Shown here in pieces: positions 15,640-22,916 of a DNA stretch of 35,034 nucleotides. Both the position numbers and the translations under genes were made by a program. Positions within the stretch are counted from its first letter, which is position 1; every line of letters begins with the position of its first letter. The notes under the pieces were generated by a model. It searched no databases. It had not been told where the DNA came from and saw only the letters and a program-made list of their open reading frames with translations. This DNA comes from an uncultured Faecalibacterium sp. (lineage in GTDB: Bacteria; Bacillota; Clostridia; Oscillospirales; Ruminococcaceae), in assembly GCA_934526125.1 (NCBI GenBank), contig CAKSZU010000016.1, positions 1-35,034 on the forward strand, in the 5' to 3' direction.

Positions 15640-18600
15640 ATGAAAAACCGATTGCTCAGCATGATACTGGCCATCAGTATGGTGCTGACGTTCCTGCCGG
15701 TAAGCGCCATTTCAGCGTTTGCGGATGTTGGCAGCACCAGCAGCGATGATCTGAAATGGTCGATTGATGATAATGGCACTTTGACCATCAGCGGCTACGG
15801 TGCAATGAAAGATTATGATAATTATGCAAACCGCTCGCCTTGGCATAACTTTAATTTCACAAATGTCGTGATTGAAGATGGCGTGACCTCTATTGGTGAA
15901 TGGGCGTTTTATGAATGCAAGCTGACTCAGATTACCATCCCGAATAGTGTCACATCCATTGGGAAAAACGCATTCGATAGCAGTGGGCTTACCAGTGTGA
16001 CCATTCCCAGTTCGGTTACTTCTGTGGGTGAGTATGCTTTCGTGCGTTGTTCCTCTCTGAGCAGCCTTACCATCGAGAACAGCGTGATCAGCAGATACGA
16101 GTTCTACGGATGCACCAGCTTGACAGAGGTAACCATTCCGGGAGCCGTGTCCACGATTGAGGTATGCGCTTTCAAAGAGTGTTCCAATCTGGGGACTGTT
16201 ACGATTGAAAATGGTGTTACTGCTATTGGTAACGAAGCATTCATGTGTACGCTGACCAAAGACAAAAATGGCAATTATGTCGGCGCATCTGCTCCTTTTA
16301 GCGTGACGATCCCGGATTCGGTAACATCTATCGGGTCTTGTGCTTTTTATGGCCGTGCAGGTTTGACGAACATTGCACTTCCTTCAGGTCTTAAGACCAT
16401 CCCCGTCCTTGCCTTCTCCTATACGGGCCTAACCGAAATTGACATTCCGAATAGCGTTACCACAATTGAAAGGGAGGCCTTTTTGAAGTGTACAAGTCTA
16501 ACAAGGGTTTCCGTTCCTTCCAGTGTGAAAACGATTGGTGAGGGTGCGTTCTCCGGCTGTACGAGTCTTTCGATTGTCAATATCCCGGCGGGTGTTCAGA
16601 CAATTGAAACCTATACATTCAGAAATTGTGCCGCTCTGGAATCGATCGAAATTCCGGGCAGTGTAGAAAAGATTGGCATGTCTGCCTTTGAAGGCACAGG
16701 GTTGGTACACCTTGATATTCCAGAGGGCGTTACTACACTTGTGGATGGCGCTTTCAAGAATTGCCATAGCCTGCTTGATGTAAAAATCCCAAAAACCGTG
16801 AGCGATATGGATCCTCAGTTCGGCTCAATCTTTATGAATTGTGAACAGCTGAATACGGTTACATTCGCAAAAGACGGAAAGCTTACAGTTCTTGGCACCA
16901 GTACGTTTGAAGGTTGTAAAGCCCTTAAAACAATAACGTTTCCAGACAGCTTGCACGAGGTTCGACGTCGAGGTTTCAAGGGCTGCGAGGCTCTGGAAAC
17001 ACTCACATTGCCCAATAATTTTAGTGGTATTGAGGAAAGCGCTTTTCAGGATTGCATCGGCCTGAAAAATATTACGATTACTTTGCAAGGATCGACGTAT
17101 CTTAATATTGGTACAGATGCTTTCAAGGGATGCACCAACCTGGAGAAAATTTACTACACAGGTTCCCTCGCAAAACTTAGACTTTTTAATTCCGATTGGG
17201 TCCGTATTATCGGCCTGACTGGTCTGGATACCGGTGATACCCAAATCGTATATGAAGGCCAGGCCCCCATTGATCTGGTATATCGGCTCAGTGTGCGGTT
17301 CTATACTCCGGACTATTATGGCCGCTATGAATGCAATTCGGCAAACGACACCAGCGTCTACCATAACGAGACCCTTGCCAGCGACAAAGTTCCGACTTTG
17401 GAGAGCAAGGACGGTTACACCCTCCATTGGCGTGTGGACTCTGCAGACGGTGAAGAGTTTGTTTTGGGTGAAACGCCTGTGACGAAAGGCCTTTACCTGT
17501 ACGCCGTTTATACCCTTGACACCAAGGGCGTTACCGTGCCCGCCGGTGTAACGGTAAAGGATGCAGACGGCAACACAATCACCCCCGATGAAAACGGCAA
17601 GGTGTCCGTGACCCCCGGGCAGAAGATCACGCTGGAAGCTCCGACCAAGACTGATAATGGCGATGCCTACGAGTGGACGATCAGCGGAAACGGCAGCGAA
17701 CAGCCTGAAACCAAAATCAGTGACTCTATTACCGTTACAGTGAACGATGAAACCGAGATCAAGCTGGAAACCCTGAAAGCCCTGCACATTACCAATGAGG
17801 GCAAACCCAACACCACCGGCACCAAGTACGATGAAACCAGTGGCACTTACTACGGCAACGGCTGGGAGTACAGCGAAACTGCTGGCCTGACCATTAAGGC
17901 AAATGCAGACCTGAGCAACGAGCCTGCTGTTACTGTGAATGTGACAGTGGAAACCGGCAAGACCGTTTCCAACGCCAAGCTGACGGGGGACGTCACCAAC
18001 AACGGCACCCTGAGCAATTGTGTGCTGGACAAAGCCCCGACCGGCGGAACAGTGGAAAACAGCCTGTTCGGTGCAGAATACACCGGCGCACACACCCTGA
18101 CCGAAGCAGACGGTAAGGACATTACCGCCAAGCTGGACGGCGTGAAGGACGGCAGCCTGACCGGCAAAACGCTGTGGTTCGTGGGCACACCCAAGCTGAC
18201 CGCAACGGTTGAGAATACCGAGATCAAACACATCAACCATGATGACGTGAAGGCAAGCAAAATCACCGGTGTGAAGGGTACTGTTGAAACGGATAATGCT
18301 GACAACAGCGTGACCTTTACCCCCAACGGTGAAAAGAACATCCTGCTGAACAACCGGACGGCGGAAAGCGGCGATTTCACCTTTACCACGCCGGAGGATT
18401 GCACCTATGACGGCAATGTCCACAAGGTAGATGACATCACTTCCACGACCTACATGGACGGTGAATACACGGTCAAGTACGACTACAAGAAGCCGGACGG
18501 CACCCCGGGCGATGAGACCGAGGAGCCTAAGAACGCCGGAACCTACACGGTGAAGATCGTGATGAGCGACGGCCAGACCATCGACACCGGCAAGAGCTTT

Positions 18601-19644
18601 ACCATCAAGCCTGCAGAGCCCGGCAAGGACGACTTTGAGTTTGTCAAAGACCTGCCCTCCGGCGTGACCGAGGACCGGGACGACAGCGAAAAGACCGCCG
18701 AGGTCCAGCTGAAGAGCGACAGCCTGTTCCAGAAAAACGGTGCAGGCGTTGAACAGGAGTACCAGAAAAAGAATGCCGACGGCGAGTGGGAGAAAGTGAC
18801 TGCTCCCAGCGGCAAGGGCGAATATAAGCTGGTGGCAACGGTCACCACGACCGACCCGAACCTGACCGGCGGCACCGTGGAGTGGGAGTTTACCATTCTC
18901 GACCGCGAGGATGCCAACTGGCTGACGATGAGCGTCGAGGACGGCAAGATCACGAAGGTGACCCGCCCCGCCGCCGATGACGCCGAAGCCGAAGAGGACA
19001 TCACCGAAAAGGTGCTGCTGACGGCTTCTGCAGACGGCAGCAAGACCGCTTACAAAGTCCCCGCAGGCGCACAGGTGACCGTCACCGCCAACGATGCCCC
19101 GCAGGACATGAAGTTCGAGATGTGGCGCTTCAGCGTCAACAGCATGAACGGCGATACGGCCCTTGCCCTTTACAGCCGGAGCATGACCTTCACCCTGAAG
19201 GACGACGTTGCCGGCCTGACCGTCAGCGCCATGTATCAGGATGCCGCCATCGACAGCGGCTATGATATCCTCGGCCCGGCGGCGGCCGCCACCACGGCCG
19301 TTGTGGGCAGTGCCATCCTGGCCTATCAGGGCCACATGCTGGGCACCGAACTTTATCTGATCTATCTGCTGCCCTCCGGCGCAGTGATCCCGGCTAACCG
19401 CATCCAGCTGGCCATGCTGCTGTGGCAGGATGCCGGGAACCCCGCCCCCGTGGACGAGACCCTGTACACCGACATCGATGCCAACGACACCGACGCCATG
19501 CAGGCCGCCCAGTGGGCCGTGGAGACCGGTCTGATGGAGCTGCCGGACGCCGACAACGCCCCCGACCAGTTCGACCCCTACGCCGCCGTCTCCAACGTGG
19601 ATGTCATCCACGCCTGGAAGAAGGCGCAGAAGGTCAAAGGGTAA
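15640..19644 (+). CDS. secreted BspA-type leucine-rich-repeat surface protein (1334 aa)
   Basis: The ATG at 15640 follows AAGGAGG. A Sec signal peptide (MKNRLLSMILAISMVLTFLP..., cleavage probably near AFA-DV) opens the protein. Residues of about 60-530 are repeated LRR_5/BspA units of the form 'V-TSIG-x-x-AF-x-x-C-x-x-L-x-x-V-x-I-P-x-S-V'. A beta-rich, InlB/MBG-like middle follows, including TYDGNVHKVDD and NAGTYTVKI. The C-terminus (after about 1215) has a short hydrophobic segment and an SLH-like region: NRIQLAMLLWQDAGNP, AAQWAVETGLMELP, FDPYAAVSNVDVI. No LPXTG sortase signal is present, so wall attachment would be through the SLH-like part. Likely an adhesin controlled by c-di-GMP. The LRR half is visibly richer in A and T than the 3' half, suggesting a mosaic origin. 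Confidence 0.9.
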   Translation: MKNRLLSMILAISMVLTFLPVSAISAFADVGSTSSDDLKWSIDDNGTLTISGYGAMKDYDNYANRSPWHNFNFTNVVIEDGVTSIGEWAFYECKLTQITIPNSVTSIGKNAFDSSGLTSVTIPSSVTSVGEYAFVRCSSLSSLTIENSVISRYEFYGCTSLTEVTIPGAVSTIEVCAFKECSNLGTVTIENGVTAIGNEAFMCTLTKDKNGNYVGASAPFSVTIPDSVTSIGSCAFYGRAGLTNIALPSGLKTIPVLAFSYTGLTEIDIPNSVTTIEREAFLKCTSLTRVSVPSSVKTIGEGAFSGCTSLSIVNIPAGVQTIETYTFRNCAALESIEIPGSVEKIGMSAFEGTGLVHLDIPEGVTTLVDGAFKNCHSLLDVKIPKTVSDMDPQFGSIFMNCEQLNTVTFAKDGKLTVLGTSTFEGCKALKTITFPDSLHEVRRRGFKGCEALETLTLPNNFSGIEESAFQDCIGLKNITITLQGSTYLNIGTDAFKGCTNLEKIYYTGSLAKLRLFNSDWVRIIGLTGLDTGDTQIVYEGQAPIDLVYRLSVRFYTPDYYGRYECNSANDTSVYHNETLASDKVPTLESKDGYTLHWRVDSADGEEFVLGETPVTKGLYLYAVYTLDTKGVTVPAGVTVKDADGNTITPDENGKVSVTPGQKITLEAPTKTDNGDAYEWTISGNGSEQPETKISDSITVTVNDETEIKLETLKALHITNEGKPNTTGTKYDETSGTYYGNGWEYSETAGLTIKANADLSNEPAVTVNVTVETGKTVSNAKLTGDVTNNGTLSNCVLDKAPTGGTVENSLFGAEYTGAHTLTEADGKDITAKLDGVKDGSLTGKTLWFVGTPKLTATVENTEIKHINHDDVKASKITGVKGTVETDNADNSVTFTPNGEKNILLNNRTAESGDFTFTTPEDCTYDGNVHKVDDITSTTYMDGEYTVKYDYKKPDGTPGDETEEPKNAGTYTVKIVMSDGQTIDTGKSFTIKPAEPGKDDFEFVKDLPSGVTEDRDDSEKTAEVQLKSDSLFQKNGAGVEQEYQKKNADGEWEKVTAPSGKGEYKLVATVTTTDPNLTGGTVEWEFTILDREDANWLTMSVEDGKITKVTRPAADDAEAEEDITEKVLLTASADGSKTAYKVPAGAQVTVTANDAPQDMKFEMWRFSVNSMNGDTALALYSRSMTFTLKDDVAGLTVSAMYQDAAIDSGYDILGPAAAATTAVVGSAILAYQGHMLGTELYLIYLLPSGAVIPANRIQLAMLLWQDAGNPAPVDETLYTDIDANDTDAMQAAQWAVETGLMELPDADNAPDQFDPYAAVSNVDVIHAWKKAQKVKG

Positions 19645-19652
19645 ACGGCCTT

Positions 19653-19705
19653 GCCCTCTCAGTCAAAGCCTGACGGCTTTGCCAGCTCCCCCAAAGGGGG
19701 AGCCA
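19653..19705. repeat. palindromic repeat half-unit after the LRR gene
   Basis: GCCCTCTCAGTCAAAGCCTG followed by GCTCCCCCAAAGGGGGAGCC. It is nearly identical to the left half of the element at 15385-15437, and starts 8 nt after the LRR stop codon. Confidence 0.75.
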
Positions 19706-19765
19706 AGTCTGCCCCACGGGCAGGCCCATGATTTAGCCATTCCCTTGTAATATCCCAAGAACGGC

Positions 19766-19815
19766 AGCGCCGCCCTGTACCCTCATTCCGGGGGTCCAGG
19801 GCGGCGTTGTCGTTT
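19766..19815 (+). terminator. probable terminator of the LRR gene
   Basis: GCGCCGCCCTG (19767-19777) pairs with CAGGGCGGCGT (19797-19807), with an inner ACCC/GGGT extension. The following TTGTCGTTT is a poor T tract, so efficiency is uncertain. Confidence 0.5.
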
Positions 19816-19853
19816 GGGGAAAATTCAGATAGGGCCTGCCCTCGCAGATGACC

Positions 19854-19980
19854 TTGGCTCTCCCTCTCCGTCAGTGCTGACGCACTGCCACCTCTCCCAA
19901 AGGGAGAGGCAAGTGCGGCTCGGCCTTTTGCTGGAGCTGACCCCGTAGATACGTTGGCTCTCCCTTTGGGAGAACTGGCA
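19854..19980. repeat. two further degenerate palindromic repeat copies
   Basis: The copy at 19854-19911 reads TTGGCTCTCCCTCTCCGTCA then CACCTCTCCCAAAGGGAGAGGCAAG. The copy at 19954-19980 reads TTGGCTCTCCCTTTGGGAGA and abuts the stop of the metallophosphoesterase gene. Together with 19653-19705 they fill most of the 338-bp gap after the LRR gene. Confidence 0.6.
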
Positions 19981-19982
19981 CC

Positions 19983-20666
19983 TCACCGTTTCGCGTGTCT
20001 CTCCCCCATGGGGATCAGGTCGCAGAAGACGCACCGGCTCCGGGTGGAGAGGGCCATGTCCTTGTGGTAGCAGCCGAAGAACCACTTTTCATACTGCAGC
20101 TTCAGCAGGACCCGGTCGAGGAAGAGGTGGAGCCGGTTGGACTCCCCCACCGCCAGCGCGGTGAAATCCAGAAACCGGCTGGGGGCGTCGTGGGTCAGCA
20201 CATAGTCCACCTTCCAGCCGTTCGCTTCCAGATTCTTCTCGCAGGCCGCGTACTCCTCATCCGAGGGCATCTCCTGGGGCCACCAGTTGACCCCGGCCTC
20301 CCGCTCTTCCCGGTCCGGGCTTTCGGTGCCGCCGAAGCAGAGGTATTTCTTCCCCTCCAGCTCCAGTACGCCGCCCCGGCAGACATGGTAGACGTTGCCG
20401 CCCAGCGCCTGTACCCGGCCGCCGAACTTTTCTTCCGCCGGGTACTGTGCCAGCAGATCATAGTTCTCGTGGGCCCCGTCCAGAAACAGCAGTGTGTAGG
20501 GCCGCTTGCGCAGCCAGTCCAGCTTTTTCTCCTCTTCCCGGCTCCCGTCCCATACGAAGCCGAAATCGCCCAGCACCACCACGATGTCCCGCCGGCTCAG
20601 CCAGCGGAGCTTCCCATGCCGGAAGCGTTCCAGATCGCCGTGGGTGTCGCCTGTCAGATATACCAT
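19983..20666 (-). CDS. metallophosphoesterase (calcineurin-like, 227 aa)
   Basis: The start at 20666 (MVYLTGDTHGDLERF) is preferred because the first metal motif GDTHGD then lies at residues 6-11 and a GGAAGGGA site is upstream; an ATG at 20702 would add 12 basic residues. Later motifs are VVLGDFGFVWD, DGAHENYD in place of the usual GNHD, VLTHDAPS, and GCYHKD in place of GHxH. This arrangement is known from small cytoplasmic clostridial phosphoesterases of unknown substrate. The gene is transcribed away from the DacF-like gene. Its stop codon lies two bases from a repeat copy. Confidence 0.85.
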   Translation of the reverse strand: MVYLTGDTHGDLERFRHGKLRWLSRRDIVVVLGDFGFVWDGSREEEKKLDWLRKRPYTLLFLDGAHENYDLLAQYPAEEKFGGRVQALGGNVYHVCRGGVLELEGKKYLCFGGTESPDREEREAGVNWWPQEMPSDEEYAACEKNLEANGWKVDYVLTHDAPSRFLDFTALAVGESNRLHLFLDRVLLKLQYEKWFFGCYHKDMALSTRSRCVFCDLIPMGERHAKR

Positions 20667-20708
20667 CCTTGTTCCCTTCCGCCGCTTTGTGAAACCGGGC
20701 AAAAACCC

Positions 20709-20737
20709 TTGTTTCAGCGCGGCAAACCTGTTATTAT
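20709..20737 (+). promoter_or_regulatory. promoter of the DacF-like gene
   Basis: TTGTTT (20709-20714) and TATTAT (20732-20737) are 17 nt apart, about 95 nt upstream of the start codon. Confidence 0.5.
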
Positions 20738-20832
20738 TATAAGGTGCGGAGTTTTTCTCCGCAAAGTTCTGTCTTTTCCGTGCGGAAAGAACCGCAGTTT
20801 ATATCATATCGCTTTTTGAAGGAATTGTCCAC

Positions 20833-22173
20833 ATGAAACGTATTTTTGCATTGTTCCTGTCCTTTGCCGTCCTGTTCAGCTGTCTTGCCGTGACAGCCGG
20901 GGCCATGTTCGACCCCAGCACCGTCTACGAGATCCAGGCAAAGAGTGCCTATATCGTCAACACCGACACCAACATCATCGTCTACGAGAAGGACAGCCGC
21001 AAACAGGTGTCCGCCGGGGGGCTGACCAAATATATGACCGTTGCCCTGGTCATGACCAACTACGCCGACCAGCTGGACAACACTTTCACCATGCCCTTTG
21101 CCATTTCGGACTACGTCCATAACACCGACAACGCCGATATGCGCTCCGGCGAGACCTTCACCTACCGCGAAGCCCTCTATGCCATGCTGCTGCGGAACGC
21201 CAACGAGGCCGCCATGGGCCTTGCCTATGCCCTGTCCGGCGGTGATCTCACCGGCTGGGTGAGCCAGATGAACGCCCTGTCCCAGAAGATTGGCACCACC
21301 GACAGCACCTGGACCGATGCCTGCGGGCTGGACAGCGGCAACGTGACCACCGCCGTGGACATGTACCTGATCCTGCGCTACCTCATGAGCTTCGACGCTT
21401 TCAAAGAGATCTCGTCTGCCCCCACCTTCACCATGCCCGCCAAGGAAAAGCACACCAAGAGCTTCGTGCTGCTCAACCAGAACGTGGCCCTGAACAAGGT
21501 CAGCGGCGGGCAGTTCTACCGCAGCGCCATGCAGGGCGGCATGTGCGATGTGATGGCCTACAAGAACGACAACGGCGACCAGAGCTATGTCTCCTGGGCC
21601 AACAAGGACGGTGCCACCTATATCTTCTGCATCATGCAGAGTCCGGACACCTGCGACGATTACGGCTATGCCAACCGCCGCCCCGCCCTGTACGAGACGA
21701 CCAAACTCATCGACTGGGTGTTCGAGAGCTTTTCGATCCAGGCCGCGCTGGACACTGACCAGGCCCTGGCCGAGATCCCGGTGAAGTACTCCTCCGACAC
21801 CGACACCCTCCAGCTTTACCCCGACGACAACATGATGACCCTGCTGCCCTCCACCGGCGACGGCTCCGTCACCCAGAAATACTTCCACCTGCCCGACTAC
21901 GCCACCGCCCCCATTCATCAGGGCGACGTGGTGGGCACCGTGGAGCTGAAGCTGGCCGGGGAGACCATCGGCGTGGTAAATCTGGTGGCCGGGCAGGATG
22001 TTCACCAGAACGCCCTGCTCTTCACCCTCTCCCGGGTCCAGGCCTTCCTCCACAGCCTGTATCTGAAGGTCGTCATTGTCCTCTCCCTGCTGACGCTGGC
22101 CGTCTACGGCCTGTGGGTGCTGCTCAATCTCTGGAATGGCCGCCGCCCGCGCAAGAAGATCCACAGAAGATAA
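20833..22173 (+). CDS. D,D-carboxypeptidase-fold protein lacking the catalytic motifs (446 aa)
   Basis: The ATG at 20833 has GAAGGA about 9 nt upstream. Signal peptide MKRIFALFLSFAVLFSCLAV with cleavage near AGA. The body follows the DacF/PBP5 (peptidase S11) layout, including YREALYAMLL, WTDACGLDSGN and a C-terminal PBP5-like beta domain, then a membrane anchor (about residues 412-433) and a basic tail. The catalytic motifs are not intact. The SxxK site reads G63-L-T-K66, so Ser is replaced by Gly; SxN reads N122-A-N; and the KTG region reads AMQGGMC. The overall fold appears preserved without frame damage, so it looks like a pseudoenzyme that may bind peptidoglycan or a partner at the outer membrane face. 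Active D,D-carboxypeptidase activity is not expected. Confidence 0.85.
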   Translation: MKRIFALFLSFAVLFSCLAVTAGAMFDPSTVYEIQAKSAYIVNTDTNIIVYEKDSRKQVSAGGLTKYMTVALVMTNYADQLDNTFTMPFAISDYVHNTDNADMRSGETFTYREALYAMLLRNANEAAMGLAYALSGGDLTGWVSQMNALSQKIGTTDSTWTDACGLDSGNVTTAVDMYLILRYLMSFDAFKEISSAPTFTMPAKEKHTKSFVLLNQNVALNKVSGGQFYRSAMQGGMCDVMAYKNDNGDQSYVSWANKDGATYIFCIMQSPDTCDDYGYANRRPALYETTKLIDWVFESFSIQAALDTDQALAEIPVKYSSDTDTLQLYPDDNMMTLLPSTGDGSVTQKYFHLPDYATAPIHQGDVVGTVELKLAGETIGVVNLVAGQDVHQNALLFTLSRVQAFLHSLYLKVVIVLSLLTLAVYGLWVLLNLWNGRRPRKKIHRR

Positions 22174-22180
22174 CCGTTTG

Positions 22181-22216
22181 ACCGGGGCAGTCCTGCAGGG
22201 CTGCCCCGGTCTTTTA
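22181..22216 (+). terminator. intrinsic terminator of the DacF-like gene
   Basis: The perfect 10-bp stem ACCGGGGCAG (22181-22190) / CTGCCCCGGT (22201-22210) is followed by CTTTTAC. It lies between two converging genes and could act in both directions. Confidence 0.75.
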
Positions 22217-22220
22217 CATT

Positions 22221-22913
22221 TCAGTCAATGGTCGTTTTCGTCCGGCCGATGCCGATGACCGCCGTGGCGATCTTCTTCCAGGTGTTGCAGCCGCAGACAC
22301 CGTCCACCGCAAGACTGGTGCGCTTCTGGTAGCCCCGCAGGGCCTCCTCGGTGCGGGTGCCGAACAGCCCGTCGATCCGGCTGCCGGTCTGGTAGCCCAG
22401 GGTGGAAAGGGCATCCTGCAGGATCATCACATAGCACCCCCGGCTGCCCCGCCGCAGGGTGGGGTAGCCCGCCGTGGTTCCGCTGCAGGCCGGTGTACCG
22501 TAGCGCCGGTCAAAATGCACCCAGGTGGGAGTCTGGCTCAGCGGTTCCACATAGCCCCAGGCCCCAGTGGCCCGGGCGGCGTTGTAGATGGCCGTCCGCC
22601 GGCTCTGGGAAAGGCTCTGCCCCACATCAAACGCCACCCCGGCGTAGTGCTGGCTGCGGGTGCCGTGGCCGCCCTCCCAGATGCGGCGGAAGGCGTACCC
22701 CACCGGGATGCCGCTGCCGTACTTGCGGCGGGTCAGGTTCCATGCCTCCATGGCGGCGATCGTGGTCCACAGCACCGGACTGCCGGATTTTCCCCGGAAC
22801 TCCCGCAGCGTCAGGGTACGCTGGGTGCTGTATGGCATGGGGTCGTTTTCGTTGAGGCTGTTGTAGGTGTAGACTTTGTTTTCGTAGGCGTCATAGACAA
22901 GCAGACGTGCCAT
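22221..22913 (-). CDS. M15-type peptidase with C-terminal peptidoglycan-binding domain (230 aa)
   Basis: The ATG at 22913 follows GGAGG and lies 3 nt after the stop of the upstream gene, so the two form an operon. Peptidase M15A-type zinc ligands are visible: H89 and D96 in SQHYAGVAFDVG, and H133 in WVHFD. The C-terminal 75 residues form a PG_binding_1 domain (YPTLRRGSRGCYVMILQDAL, IDGLFGTRTEEALRGYQK, VDGVCGCNTW). The N-terminus (MARLLVYDAYENKVYTYN) has no signal peptide. A role in cleaving peptidoglycan peptide cross-links or stems is likely from the family. How it reaches the wall is unclear. Confidence 0.85.
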   Translation of the reverse strand: MARLLVYDAYENKVYTYNSLNENDPMPYSTQRTLTLREFRGKSGSPVLWTTIAAMEAWNLTRRKYGSGIPVGYAFRRIWEGGHGTRSQHYAGVAFDVGQSLSQSRRTAIYNAARATGAWGYVEPLSQTPTWVHFDRRYGTPACSGTTAGYPTLRRGSRGCYVMILQDALSTLGYQTGSRIDGLFGTRTEEALRGYQKRTSLAVDGVCGCNTWKKIATAVIGIGRTKTTID

Positions 22914-22916
22914 CCG

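Noticed and set aside
16825-19611. Long minus-strand frame (928 codons) opposite the LRR gene.
   Set aside because: The plus strand has a signal peptide, repeats and a strong ribosome-binding site. The opposite frame has none of these.
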